A stretch of 64,000 nt of DNA from Gonapodya prolifera JEL478 (GCA_001574975.1 KQ965753.1:394713-458712), one strand, 5' to 3'. Numbered from the stretch's first letter, positions 11,650 through 23,485 are shown. The notes: generated from the letters alone by a model not told the origin. Translations and numbers: made by a program.

Positions 11650-13180
11650 TCACTTCAGTTTAGCCATCTTCTGCTTGAGCACATTCTTCGACCACACCCA
11701 CACCGCCTTCTTATGATCGAGGTCGCCCGCCTTTGCGTGCAGTTCACCTTTTCGAGCTACGCGGCCTTGGTCCCAGTAATACTGACCGCGGATGTTCTTG
11801 GACTGGCGTGGTTGTGTGATTTTAGAGTACAGGGAAATGCTCAGCTGTCGCGAGGCGAATGAAACCAACCAACACGGACACTTACAGTCACATCAGGAGA
11901 CGTGGCGAGGTAGACGGAGCTTATGGCGCCTTCAACGGGGTCAAGAAAGACCATCTTGGGTGCGTCCTGTACCGCCAAAATGCAGAAGGGGGAGAAAGGC
12001 AAAGTTGTTCATGACCCAATCGGATATGAGGGACGGACTTGCAGTAAATCTTCACGTCCTTACCGTGCTTGGCCTCTAGCCTTCGTTGAAGCTCTTGCAT
12101 CGTCAGGATGTTGGCGAGGTTCGTTTCTCCTAGCACCCCACGCATGATCGAACCCAACACGCAGCGTTAACATTCAACCTCGAATCGCACCGACCCCCCC
12201 TCACCTACGACTCACCATACCGTCTCATAGGCTGGTACCACTTCTCGTCATTCAATTGATCCGTGTGGATTCCATCCTTGGGCACCACAAGTTTGCACCC
12301 GAGGATACCGAGACCACGCGGACGGGGTGAGGCCCGGCGAGCGCTGTTTGTTCGAGGGTGGGGAAGAGCACTCAGTGAGGAGGAAGTGGGCGAAGTGGCT
12401 GCTGAGTTGGGGTGTGAGGGCCGAGGGGTGAGTTGGGAAGTTCATCGGGTAACAGGACCAAGAAGCTTACGTTGCCTGTAAGTAAGAAGACGGTGAGCCT
12501 TCATGGTGACCGATACGCGTCAATAAGAGAACTTACAAACTGCTGCTCGATCCCATCCTTGGGAAGCTCGAATTTCGGTAGAGCCATTACCCCAACGTTC
12601 AGAACCAACATGTGGAGGGGCAGGTTCATGGCGAGAAACGCCGACGCGGCTTTATTGACGGATGCAAGGTCGTTCAGGTCGGCTTCGATGTAGTCCACCT
12701 TATGGGACATGTAAATGAGCGCGAAGTTCCATTCAACAAATCAGGTAACGGAGATACACACCTTGGTGTTTCCAGAAGCTCGCATGACTTCATCAATGGC
12801 GGCTTTTGATTTCTCAGGGTTCCGACCATCACAAACGACGTGAGCGCCCTTTGCCGCACTGACGATTATTCAAGCCGCTGCTCAGAAACGAACGGGGAAC
12901 TGGATTGGAAGCGCGAGATTCCACCCAAAGCGCACTCACAAAGTGCTAAGCGTGGCCTTTCCGATTCCGGTCGACACACCCGTGATGAACGCGACCTGGC
13001 CCGTGAGGTCCTGGAACCCAAATCGGCAGGTTTGATCCGATCCTCAAGTCAGAGGAGGGGGTTGAGCGATTCGCTACCCACGACGGGGACGTCCGAGTAT
13101 TTGAAGGTGGACTGGGCGAGACGATTTGGCCATTGCGTGTGTGGTGAGGGATTTGATGGGGACTTTGGATTACTGGACAT
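11650..13180 (-). pseudogene. Short-chain dehydrogenase copy D (decayed)
   Basis: The most diverged copy. The first exon (13180-13085) differs from the others but ends FKYSDVP, matching their FKYDDVP. The cofactor loop reads TGVSTGIG and the NAG motif NVG. Two separate 1-nt deletions break the exon carrying the catalytic Ser (near 12368 and 12286). The catalytic Lys of YxxxK is Asn (YGETN; codon 12121-12119). The exon carrying the HPG motif, present in A-C, is absent from its expected place between about 12038 and 11965. The 5-nt exon (12475-12471) and the last exon (ending KQKMAKLK) are intact. With the frame lost and the Lys replaced, it cannot encode an active SDR. Confidence 0.85.
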
Positions 13181-13410
13181 CGTCAGGCGAATCCGGTTAA
13201 TCTCACCCCATTTTAGCCGCGGGACAAAGCATAGCGGTGTCGTTGCAGCAACAGCATGCGGTGCAATGTATGGCCGAGCGACGTCACCAGAAAACGTCAA
13301 AACCGGCTCTGGTTTCATCTCCGAGCCCCACATGGGCCTCGTGAATGGGGAAGTCGAGCTTTAGACCTGGGGGTATCGGCTCGCCCACCTCGGCTTGCTG
13401 CATGTACAAT

Positions 13411-16400
13411 TCAATGTAAAACATCCGAGTATATGTCTAAGATACCTTCTTTGGAAAGCGCTTCTAGAAGAGTTTGCTTGGATTCATCCCCATCAATACT
13501 TTTCACAACGGCTCTCAGAGTGCCTTGATGGCCCTCCCTTCCAGCCCAACGAAAGAACTCCATCATGTGTTCTTGTCCAACTTGACCACGTCTCAGCAAA
13601 GGGAACAAAAATGTTCCCAGTGTTTTTACTGATGGTGAGACGTTAAATGATGACATTTCCGTTCGCAAGGTGGACAGTGCCGACGCGATTTGTCCCAAAC
13701 GAATCAGCCCTTCTATTCGAGAGTTCCACACATTTTCCCAAGAAAGCAACTCGGGAAATTCCGACTGGATCTCTTTCCATATCATGTCAAACTCTTTAGG
13801 CCGATTTGCATGGGCAAGGGCATCCAGCACGATGCTTGCCAACGCTTCCGAGTTGGATGTGACATTGCATGAGGACAACTCTTTAACCGTATTCCAAACC
13901 ACTAGCACACTGGACCAAAGTCCCACACGGGAGTAACAATCTGCGACTGTGGCCCATACAGCAGGCTCAGTTCGAGTATCCATTCCAATGCTCCTCATGG
14001 CAGCAAGCAAATCTTCCATTCGTTGTACATTTCCAGATTTTGCGAGATTATCCAGAAGAATGACATAAGACCCTATGTGTGGTTTCATGCCGTCTATGAG
14101 TATGGCATTGAAAGTACTTTCAGCTCCTTTCATGTCACCCCGGGAAGACTGCATTCGCATCACGTGTGTGTAGGCTTGCTGCGGAATAACCATGCCTTTG
14201 CTACGTAACATTTCCAACAGTGTAATGGCATCCACATGATCGACAGACAAAGACTTGACCGCATTGCGGAACAACGCCCTCAACGACATAGGTTTAATTG
14301 GAACCCCAAGCTTTGCCATTATTTCCGCGACTTCCAACGCTCGAGAAACCTCCCCAGTTCGCGCAAACACCTGCACAACGTAACTATCGTTCGCAGAAAC
14401 TTTGCGCACAACTGCGTCTGTTGAGTCTTTGCGAAGCTTTCCAACAAGAGCTGGATCTAGTGAGAGAATAGGCAGTTGGCTCGTGATTTCATGCATTCTC
14501 CTGATGTTTTCCGGTGAACCATCACGCCACAGAGCTTCGACAACTTTGAGCTTGTCATATACGCCAAGGTCTTTGAGGCAACGCACTCTGTGGTTACGTT
14601 CTGCATCTTCAAGGAGTTTGAGAGCCCTGTCTAAAGCCTCAGGCATCGTGTGGAGAGGCGCATCATTCATGGTTGGAAACTCTTCCTCCATGGACAAGTC
14701 ATCTTGCTCCTCAGCAGTTGCGTCCATCTGCTCCGATTGATGCAATCTGCGAGACCATGTACCACTGCCCAAAAGCGCGTCTAAGTAAAGAGAATAAGGA
14801 AATGTAAACTGAGGTTGAGATGCTGGTTTAATTTCTGACGCAGATGTGGTCTTTCTTTCCCAGTACGCTTTCTCAAAGACTCGAACAATGTCTCCTTGGC
14901 TGCCTTGCTTGGCAAGGCCATCTAGCACGTAAACGACAGATAACCAATCTGGGACACCGCCCAGTTTGTCCCTGGACTCCCATAGGACTGCCTCGGCTTG
15001 CTCAATCTCTCCCAAAGCTGCGTGAAGATAAGTGCGCAATGTAAACATTTGCGCTCTCGGGGAGCGAGCAACTGTAGCAAGAGACGGGTCGATATAGTTG
15101 GCCAAGGGTTGTTTGTAAAGCCAAGATGCGTTGTAGTCAAACCGTTCGAAAAATTCCCACCATTCCTCCATTTCCTGAACCAAGTCAAGTTTGTAGGACG
15201 GCTTCCGATCTCCACTCCTATCGTAAGCTCGAGCGGGGGGAGATCCACCTTTGAGCACCCGTATCCCACTAACTGCAGCCGCCCGTGCCACGGCGTTCAA
15301 GTGCCTCAGCACCGCCGCAAATTGAAGAAAGTTGCTGTTTCCAAGAACGCGGTTCGATGGATCTTCTTTGAAGGCACGCTCCCTCCGCATGCGAAGCTGT
15401 TTGAGGATGCTCGAGGACAAAGACAACCCGTCGACCAAAGCTTCAAACGGGAGATAAACTCTCGAAATGAAACTGATTGGAGCATAAAACATTCCTGGAT
15501 ATCCCTGTTCAGCAGTACGAATGAAGGTTGCGCGATGATCCTTCGGAGAAGATAGCAGCTGTGTGACAGAAGTGCTGGGAGGCAGGAAAAGAGCCCTGTC
15601 AGGGAACAAAGTCGAAAGCCACTCTCCAACAATACCACCGCTCGGGTTCTGTTTCGCCGACAAACACCGTTGAAACACATTGGTTGCCCACCGCCTGTGT
15701 TGAGACAGCCTCTTTTGTGCAAGGATAGAAGCGTGAGACCCCGCTCCTTGGTTTGTGCACTCCGCCGCGATAATGCCTTCCACCTGACGAGCGATTGCAC
15801 AGAGCAAGGCGGTGTAAGGTCCTTCGGTGAGGGTAACTCGTGAGCTGGGAAAAGTTTCGGCCTCGTCTAATAGCTCGTTGGCCACACGGATTTGGCCGGC
15901 GCGGCAGAGGTGAGATATAACAGTGGTGTACGAGTATGCATTTGGAGGCACTCCGAAACGAGGAAATACAGTTCGAAAGAAGAGGAGCAAGGTATGAGCA
16001 TCGAAAGGCGCGAACATTGAAGACGCTATGTGCTCCACAGGTGTGGATTGATCTTGGTGGTTCGCGGATGCTTCCTTTGGTACAATAACATCAAGACTCG
16101 TGTCGGCTGCAGCGCCTGCCGGTACTGATGGCAAAGTGCGACCGGCCAAGTCCAACAGAGCCGTCATGGTGACAACGTCAGGTTTTATCCTGAGGCGTGA
16201 AAACTCCTTGTCCACAATGTGTGCAGCGAATGCGTAAGTTTCTTTGGCTAGTTCGGAGGAGCCGCCGATACGGATTGACTTTGCTAAGCAGTCGATGACA
16301 ATGTTCAAGATGCGGAGCGTGGGAGGCACCCCGTGCTCCTCCATTTTCGATAAAAATGACTGAATTGAAGGGACAAATGATGTGTTGACTGTGTTTGTGT

Positions 16401-17498
16401 CTGCCGAGACATGGTGCCGAAGCGCAAATGCCAACGACTTGAATTCGGCTTCTGTGAGGACAGGCGTCGAAGAAATCTGCTTCTCGTTGGCGTCTTTTAC
16501 CTCTTGCCGGAATTCGTCTTTAGCACCTTCCGCAGGGTGTCCAAACATTTGAACCATGTCATCCAATACTCGCTGAACCTTCTCAACACCCCGTTTTGTG
16601 TCATCGACTGAGTCTTCTGGAAACCTTGTGGCGAAAGCATTTGCAATTCGAGAGAAATCGTTGCGTGACAGTGTGGACGCCGCGGCGGAATGGTGGTCAT
16701 TGAGAAGGTAAAGGTAGGCTGCGAGAAACGTTTGGATGGACGATGTCCAAGCGAAAGTCACCATATCATCGGTGGCACACCCCCCTCCCGGCTCTCTACT
16801 TTTCCTTCTCGTGACTCACATTTCCAAGCTTCTTCAAGACAATTTCGTGACCTTTTCGCGTCAACCATCCTCTCGGCCAGCACTCTCACAGGTCGGGGAA
16901 AGTTTTTAATTTCGCGTCTGCGATCTTCCTCAGCCTTGGCTCGGTCCGAATGAGTGAAAGGTGTACGCGATGCCGAGTTGATCCGAGGTAATGGGGTGAA
17001 GATGGAGGGAGGTCTCCACACGTGAGTTCGTGCAGTTGGGAGCCGAGCGATTCGGGGTGATGGAGACATGGGAGATGGCGCAGAAGTATTCCGACGGGCT
17101 CTTGAGCTGGTAGTCGAAGTCGAATCAGACATTACTGAGCGACAACAGCTCGCTCCCGCTCCAGGTAGGTGATCGAGTAGCAAGGATATCCGTCCAAAAC
17201 TCATCCGGGCAGCTTCCGCGAGCTTATGGGAAACTGCCATCTGATGGAATTGGAGAAAAGACAAGTAAAGACATCGACGTGCTTTTTTTTGACCAAAGCC
17301 ATCCTTGGTTGGCACTTCTTCGACGTTGATTCCACTGGGGCCATTCGACTTGCAAACGCATCCTATGTAAGAAAGCTCATTGAAATTGCGCGGTGATAGC
17401 GCTCCGATAGCGTGGAACAGCATTCTCGACGACGTTGCCATCGAAGATAAAGCCAGAGTCTGGAACAGTTGACCTCGTAGGAACTGTCCCGGTGGCAA
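13411..17498 (-). CDS. Large pentatricopeptide-repeat protein, probably mitochondrial
   Basis: Two coding exons: 17498-16820 and 16718-13411. The 101-nt intron (16819-16719) joins AAA-T to CC-TAC in frame, giving about 1330 aa; an alternative start is MATSSRMLFH at about 17441. The N-terminus is Arg/Ser-rich with few acids, consistent with a mitochondrial presequence. The C-terminal third has degenerate 35-residue helix pairs, for example AYTHVMRMQSSRGDMKGAES followed by SYVILLDNLAKSGNVQRMED and a further pair. The middle (FDAHTLLLFFRTVFPRFGVP, AYSYTTVISHLCRAGQIRVA) has the same form. PPR proteins bind organellar RNA, so a role in mitochondrial RNA processing or translation is expected; the target is unknown. 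The 3.3-kb exon has no internal stop. Confidence 0.85.
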
Positions 17499-17599
17499 CT
17501 ATTTATGCATTTAGCAGTCGTGACTTCATTCAAAGTCCGGATACGTCCCCTTTTTAACAGATCCGGGCCTCAACGAGAGCCGAGAGTATCGTTTCCAAT

Positions 17600-18028
17600 T
17601 TGACGTTTCGGACGGAATATATCCTTTCAAAGCCTTTCGCTACTCTGGNNNNNNNNNNNNNNNNNNNNNNNNNNNAGTTTGGCGACTCCTTTGACACGTT
17701 CAGCTGCACATTCACTGGTGAAGCCACCTCGGCAATCATCGTCTTACCGTTCGGAGAACGTGACACTGCACGACGCTCCCATTGCGAGATCCAAAGCATC
17801 TGTCTCCCACAGTTCATCTGCAATTTCGTTGTCGACGAGGCGTATTATCTTGCCTTCAAAGTCGCAGAATTGTATGGACTCGACAATGCACATTTGGAGA
17901 TACCAATCCCCACATCGTCCAAACGAGGTGTTACGGGCAGTGGACGCTCGGGTACGTCCAACAGTGGGAAAAACGATGCTACCTCCAAAGCGCAGTTTTC
18001 TAAATTCGGTGCAGGAGGGAAGTGGTGA
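17600..18028 (+). CDS. Uncharacterised open stretch interrupted by the gap
   Basis: From about 17676 to 18028 the plus strand stays open, including FVVDEAYYLAFKVAELYGLD and a Ser/Gly-rich tail. A possible 3' splice site lies at about 17816. The Ns hide the 5' part, so start, frame and length are not supported. No family recognised. Confidence 0.3.
   Translation: MTFRTEYILSKPFATLXXXXXXXXXXFGDSFDTFSCTFTGEATSAIIVLPFGERDTARRSHCEIQSICLPQFICNFVVDEAYYLAFKVAELYGLDNAHLEIPIPTSSKRGVTGSGRSGTSNSGKNDATSKAQFSKFGAGGKW
17649..17675. other. Assembly gap (27 Ns)
   Basis: A run of 27 undetermined bases. True gap size and content are unknown. It interrupts whatever gene covers 17550-18030. Confidence 0.99.
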
Positions 18029-18241
18029 GCATGACTGTGATTAATTTAAAACGGTCCACTCCTGGAATCGAACTAACCCCACCCAACGATTTGTCCTACC
18101 TGTGCGGACCATAATTTACTTCGGGAGTGTCGACGCTGAAGGAGAATGGACCAGGAGGAACACGTGTGGTGACAGCTTGCACCCTAATGCAGGAATCGTT
18201 CCTTGAGTGGACAGTGCGTGATGAAGTAAAAGCCAGAAATC

Positions 18242-20086
18242 TCACATTGGGCCAGCCTTTAATTCAGAGGCTGGCACACCGGTTTCGGTAGCTCCAGGTG
18301 CGTCCTCAGTCTCAGATTCTGAGTCGTTACACCTCGTGCTTTCCGACTCATCGCTCCTCGTGCTCATACGATCTGAAAGATCGTCCTCTTGCTGTCTTGC
18401 CCTTCTCCAACCACGCATCCCTCCTCCAGGACGGCTTTCTGGCAGCGTCATGCAAAAGAATTTAAACCCTTTTAAATGTTTTCCTCTTGGCAGATTCGGT
18501 GAGGTTTGGGTATTGTTGGGAGAGAGCGTGTTGGACAAGAGGGGAGGAAAGAAAGGAGGGCGACACGGGAGGGTGTACTCCATTTGATGTGGCAGTAGGA
18601 GAAGAGTTGCCGCGCCCAGGTTGCCGTGCTATTTCAGTCTGGATCTCCTCATCTTTGATTTGCTCCAACTCCACGGTCTTTCGGTGTCGATAGTCTTCCA
18701 GCTTCACACGGGCTTCCTCGTCAGTGGGCGAGTAACTCGTGGAGCTCATTGCCTCGATCATTTCTGTGTTGGTCTCCCAGAGCGAGGTGAAACCGGGGGG
18801 TGGCGAATCGAGCAGCCGCACAATGCGGGAGAAAAATCGTATCGACGGTGGAAGGGACACGGTTCCTCTCGGAAAGACGGCCCGCATGTCAGAAAGCCAC
18901 GTGCTCAGAGGCGCTGTGACGAGGGCCGGTGAAGATGCTTGCTCGCCTTTGAAAGGGACGCAGACCGCCCAATGATCCCGCATTCGTTTCAGAGAGCTGA
19001 CGCAACCGCGAAGACGATTGGTATGCATTCTGAGCAGTTCTTTGTCGGCTTCAGACATCGCCGCGAGGGACTTCAAGGACTTTATTGCCTGGACGTTGGC
19101 CCAATATTGCCTTCCACTCCGATCACCAGCCGCTCGATCTCGGCCGCCCGCTGCTCCCTCACGACGATTCAAAGCTTCAGTGGCTCGTTAGACCGGATTG
19201 GTGGCTTCTGCTCTCTCGCCCACTTATTATAGAATGCCGGCCATCTATCCACTGCGGGCTTCACCGTCCAATCGAGGTCGAGGCCCGGCGACCGCTTCCA
19301 GTCATTGCCGGCATAGCGGAACGCGTGGAATTCAGCGAGAATAGGTGGATGATGCTGCCGGATAGTGTCGAGCAGCTGAGCAGATGTTTCGCCGACATCT
19401 CCCGCGAACACTTCCCAGAGTCCACTGGACGGCGGCGGAAGAGACAGGCGAAGCTGCGACGTTTCTGCGAGCGTAGATGTTGTCATAATAACGCGAGCTC
19501 GCTGCGTCATTGGTCTGTGTGGATCGATGGAAGACTGTTGTGGCCTTCATGGCCGCGGCACTGCAGTTGTAGTCCACACTTGTAAAATAAGATCAATCTG
19601 CACACCAATGAATTGATTGTCCCTTCTGCTCGCTGAACGTTCAGACATCCGTGCAGCACCGGGCAACGGTTTCAACCGTCGAATTACAGGGCGTGGCCAG
19701 GCTTCGAATCCAACTTCCCATGCAGGGTCTTTGCCTACCTCATACTTCTCATCGATGTTGGGCGGCGGGGGGCCATCTACAGTCCACCAGGCAGCACTAA
19801 TCGACCAAAGTTCTTCAAGATCCATCTTATTCTGTCCCTGATTGCCATCGGGAGTGAACGGTACAGTTGCGATGTTCAGACACCATATAATTCGTTTTCC
19901 CAATTGCGTTTCCACGATTGGAGTAATTGGCGTATTTGTCCAGTGCGAACAAGAAATTGGACATCGAGGGATGGTCAAACTGTGCTCGAGTTGTGCTGCC
20001 TCTGAGGAAAACTGAAATTTTGTGCACCGGTTGCCGGTGGGGACAAAAACGATAAATGTGTTCTGATCCCACCGTGAGCCATTCAA
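18242..20086 (-). CDS. Uncharacterised multi-exon protein
   Basis: Three coding-like blocks on the minus strand: 20086-19590 (a globular-looking block with WSISAAWWTVDGPPPP and PAWEVGFEAWPRPVIRRLKP), 19510-19170 (TSTLAETSQLRLSLPPPSSG ... RYAGNDWKRSPGLDLDW), and 19150-18462, which is helical (AIKSLKSLAAMSEADKELLR) with a Ser/Pro-rich end. A final acidic Ser-rich exon to 18242 is possible. The 19510 and 19150 blocks are in different frames; a CTAAC branch-site-like element with AG near 19176 suggests an intron, but I could not fix the donor. No known domain recognised. The first codons overlap a hairpin-ended repeat (20036-20073), so the real start may be internal. Confidence 0.45.
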
Positions 20087-20139
20087 TTAGTGATTAGTGA
20101 GGTGGGGACAAGAACGATACATGTATTTATGACCCCACC
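20036..20139. repeat. Two copies of a 38-39 nt hairpin-ended element
   Basis: 20036-20073 and 20101-20139 both begin GGTGGGGACAA-AACGATA and end with (C)CCCACC. Their ends are thus inverted repeats of each other (GGTGGGG/CCCCACC, with one mismatch in the first copy). Both are followed by GTGAG-CATT. A third relative with the same ends lies at 28735-28781 in the inverted duplicate. Confidence 0.7.
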
Positions 20140-21069
20140 GTGAGGCATTTGATACAAGGTTGGGAGATGCATTTGCCTAAGTGTTATGGTATTAAATCCC
20201 CCAACACCACCTCCGTTCTTCAACCGACAATCAAAAGCCACCCCAGAGACCACTCGTAGTGCTACCAGTGTCGTAAATTTACTCCTACCGCACTATCCTA
20301 TCTCCACGCGTCCCGGCTGATACAGTTTCACCCAGGGTTCCACTCAGGAAGTCTCAGCTCCATCGATTTACCCGAACCGAACCCCAAGCCGAGCACTTCA
20401 AAACACAACAATCCGTCCCCGATAATCCATCAAACACATTTCACACACTTGCATCAAAGACATGACCTGGAAATCCACCGCCATCGCTGCCATCTGGGAG
20501 CAAGAGCTGGAGGAAGCCCCCCCATCGTACAAAGACGTCGAAACTGAGCCATCTCTCCCACCTAACGAACCGGCCTCACTCCCGGCCACCCTCCCGGTTC
20601 CTACCGCACCTGTCATCGCCTACGCTCCTCCTCGAACACTCATCGGGGTGATCCTTGACGCCGTGATTCCCGGTCACGCTGAGCGAAGAGCGGTCAAGTG
20701 TGTCCGGAAGGAGATCCGCCACGCTCAGAAGAGGTGTAGGAGGGAAGTCAAGTGGGCTATGAAGGAGCAGAGGAGGGAGATACGCCATGCGATGCGACAC
20801 GGGCAAGGTATGTTGCGTGAGGTTTCTTACGTTCAGTTGTTCGGGTTTTAAAATGCTCGAAACCCTCGGCAGTTCCGGTAGCCTTCTTCCCACATCTGCA
20901 GTCGCCCAGATGCTATGCTCGCGCTCCTCCTGTCGTCTTGATACCCCAATCCCAATCGTGAGTGTTTCTTTTGAAAACGTCTGAACTGTAACTTCACTCA
21001 CCGATGGATTGCATCCCAACTACTCGATACAGGTCTTCCTCGTCAATCGCATCACCAAATTTGAATTAA
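20101..21069 (+). repeat. Left arm of inverted segmental duplication
   Basis: The reverse complement of 27800-28785 matches this arm beyond the gene: the upstream stretch ACCCCACCGTGAGGCATTTG and the following GCATTTGCCTAAG occur in both. The 5' flank with Ala-Cys-like CCGACCGTCAAAGCCACC / CCGACAATCAAAAGCCACC similarity and the exons of PGHAE members 1 and 2 also match. The arms are about 7 kb apart and in opposite orientation. Confidence 0.75.
20462..21069 (+). CDS. PGHAE-family small Pro-rich protein, member 1
   Basis: Exons 20462-20807, 20873-20957 and 21033-21069 (phases 1 and 2) give 155 aa. Layout: N-terminal PPSY motif (EEAPPSYKDVE), a Pro-rich stretch, a core APPRTLIGVILDAVIPGHAE, then a basic helix RKEIRHAQKRCRREVKWAMK, and a Pro/Gln/Ser tail ending IASPNLN. 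PPxY-type motifs bind WW domains (established for that motif); function here is unknown. The second and third exons are accepted because the same phases and exon lengths recur in members 2 and 3. It lies in the left arm of an inverted duplication. Confidence 0.75.
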
Positions 21070-21429
21070 TTCTTGGTGATTTGGGGAGGGGTGGGATAGA
21101 TTGTATTGAATTTGAATTTGAATTTGTACGACTTAGATTTGTATTGTTATGTCAGAAATACCACCATTGTGCACGTGGAACTCTTTGGCGATAGTTCACA
21201 GGTGGGCGGACGCTTGAGTACTGAGTCGAGAGCGTTGACAAAAGGGATTTCGTCGCATTACTTGTTGGAGAAGGAGTGAGGCGAAAGAGAAGTGGAGACT
21301 ATTTACATTGAGACGAACACAAGCCAACGGCCTTCTGTTCCATCTGCGCTTTACAATGAGTGCATGAATATAACAACCACAACCCACAACCCACAACGCC
21401 CCACACCACAGGCCCCAGAAGCCGAACGT

Positions 21430-22235
21430 TTACTCGTCGGCCTCGTCCTCGGGCGAGATGTTGAAGTACTTGAGCTGGTAAGTGGTCTTGGAGGTCGAGA
21501 TAACGCGGACATAGTCGCGGAGCTGCTGCTTCTTGAGGAATTTCCTGGGTGGGAGGTGGGAAAGGGGAGATGATGAGTACGGATGCAGGCCGCGTCGAAG
21601 GGGGGAACAGTGGGCTCACTTGGTCAGGTACTTGAGGTATCGCTTGGCGAAGGGCACCTTGGGGTCGACGGTCACGGCGATGCTGTTGCCGTCGGGCTTG
21701 GAGATGGTGATGGCTTCACCGAGGTTGCTGGTGCGCCCGGCGACCTTGATACGGTCCTGGAGGAACTTCTCCTGCATACGTGGCGGTCTCGTGTTGAGTT
21801 CCATTCCCGAAAGTGGTCACAAGGTTCCCAACACTCACGAACGAAGCGGTGTCGAAGATCCCGTCCTTCACGGGGTCCGAAGCGTCCAAGACGTACTTGT
21901 GCGCGACGGCCTTCTTGGCTCCCTTCTTTCCGGCAACGGCGCCCTTGGCGGTTCTCTTTTTGGTGATGCAGCCAGGGAGAAACGAAGAACGGAACGGACA
22001 ATTGAGCACACCGGTACCCGCATTGCGGCCAGAGTCAACGCTCATCAGCGGGAGTGCAAAGTCTCTACCCGTAAAGGGCAAAAGGACTCCCAAGAGCAGG
22101 CCAGCGCGGGATGGGCTACTCGTTCGCCGTGAGCCGAGTGCGAGGCTCGGTGGAGGCGGAACGTGGCCGCGCAGATGGCTGGCCAGTCTTGGTATTCATT
22201 TGGGAGTGTCCATTGATACTCACGATTGGTGCCAT
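21430..22235 (-). CDS. RPL22: 60S ribosomal protein eL22
   Basis: Component of the large cytosolic ribosomal subunit. Exons 22235-22224, 21955-21839, 21771-21620 and 21544-21430 sum to 396 nt, 131 aa, the usual eL22 length. Family landmarks: a Lys/Ala-rich N-terminus; [53 protein letters not shown]; and the acidic end SPEDEADE. The first coding exon is only 12 nt (MAPI), typical for fungal ribosomal protein genes where a 5' intron follows the start. The 267-nt first intron is longer than others nearby. Confidence 0.95.
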
Positions 22236-22526
22236 TTGAGTGATGGGTGTCGAGGATTCTCAAACTTTGGATTCCACACCGAAAATGGGCCGAAAAGATA
22301 TCCGCAGAAAGAGAGGAGTGAGTAGACTGACTTGGGCGCAACGGCGGGATGCAGAACACTCACAGAGAGTTGGATGGATGGGTTCCCGTGTGGAGTCGGC
22401 TGAATACTTGGGATGGCGGATAAATTTATTCGCCCCGCGCAACAAAGGTGACCGGGAAATAAGAAAAGCAAAGACAAATAATAGTTGGTCATAATGCGTA
22501 CTTTTTTAAACATACATATTACCAAA

Positions 22527-22946
22527 TCAAGAGCTGACAGTGCAACCAACATTTCGAAGAAGAGTCACAGCTTTTTGTACATCGGCCTCGTTTACAAGTA
22601 TGTAGTCCGTATCAAACGTTGCAATAACAAAGATCGCAATCTTGCAGTTCGCAAGCAGCTCAGCGACTGGTGCGAGGACGCCCACCAAGTCTAAGTCGAA
22701 TGTTCCGACAATCTGAAGTGCTTGGAAGGACTGGGTCACCTTATCCGGCGGAGGCGAGAGAGATACAATGCTCTCGACTGGAAGCGTTATGGAGAGCTCG
22801 GATGGTGTTCGGGTGACCGTCAGAAAGGAACTGGTTGGTTCCGACAGTAGGCCGAGCAATGCCTTCGGGGTCTTTGCAGATGCGGCATAGCGACAGATTG
22901 CCAGCGGAGTGCGATGCAATATGAAGGACCGATCCTCAATTGGCAT
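22527..22946 (-). CDS. ACT-domain protein (ACT_7/CASTOR-like)
   Basis: 139 aa from MPIEDRSF. The second half, DLDLVGVLAPVAELLANCKI then IFVIATFDTDYILVNEADVQ, is the hallmark of the ACT_7/CASTOR-type domain, a small-molecule (often amino-acid) sensing fold. The first half, with TRTPSELSITLP, fits the same two-domain family. The open frame extends upstream to 23021, but MPIEDR is a natural start. A 30-nt sequence ending 2 nt before this ATG recurs at 43251-43280. Which ligand it binds is unknown. Confidence 0.75.
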   Translation of the reverse strand: MPIEDRSFILHRTPLAICRYAASAKTPKALLGLLSEPTSSFLTVTRTPSELSITLPVESIVSLSPPPDKVTQSFQALQIVGTFDLDLVGVLAPVAELLANCKIAIFVIATFDTDYILVNEADVQKAVTLLRNVGCTVSS

Positions 22947-23485
22947 TTCGTGAGTGCAGCGACGTGCGGGATGATTGTACTGGAGGTGAAAGAAGAAGGC
23001 CGGGCAAATGAACTGCATCAACCCAACTCAAGGAGAGACAAAGCCGGTAATTCTACTCTTTCCTTATTTCGTCGGAGAGGCGAATTACAGGAACGAACAT
23101 TTCTATCATGCTTATCGCGACGAACGGCGGAGAGAGATCGAGTCGACATTTAACGGAAAGCGGACAACATGACGTTGTTTTTCCAGCAACCGTACACAAA
23201 TCTCAGTTATTAAAGTTTCCTACGGCGATAGAAAACCGGTGCAAAAATGGGGTGCGGCAATAGGCACAAAGGGGTCACGAGAACAACTCCCGTCAAAAGC
23301 ACCGCCAGCGTAACTTGGTCTGGTAGGCGTCTTCGGGACATCTCAACATTACTGCAAGGAGCGCGGAAATCCATCGGAGAATTAGGCGAGGTGGGTGTGT
23401 CGATGTTTGTTGCCTGGACCCTTGAAGATCTTTTCACGCTTTTCGCCTGCACAACCAGGAATCGATTGTCCCCTTCCAGTGAACG

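Noticed and set aside
4687-13180. Repeat-induced point mutation as the cause of decay in the duplicated dehydrogenases
   Set aside because: Lesions are mixed indels and transversions (e.g. GGA to TGA) rather than a C-to-T/G-to-A pattern.
18040-18115. tRNA-like stretch (TTCGATTCC on the minus strand)
   Set aside because: No matching acceptor or anticodon stem can be formed at the right spacing.
19085-19585. Long open frame on the plus strand opposite the 18242-20086 gene
   Set aside because: It mirrors the minus-strand coding blocks and has no splice-supported extension or domain-like pattern.
21533-22325. Two long plus-strand open frames over eL22
   Set aside because: Antisense shadows of the GC-rich eL22 exons; they cross the proven intron boundaries.
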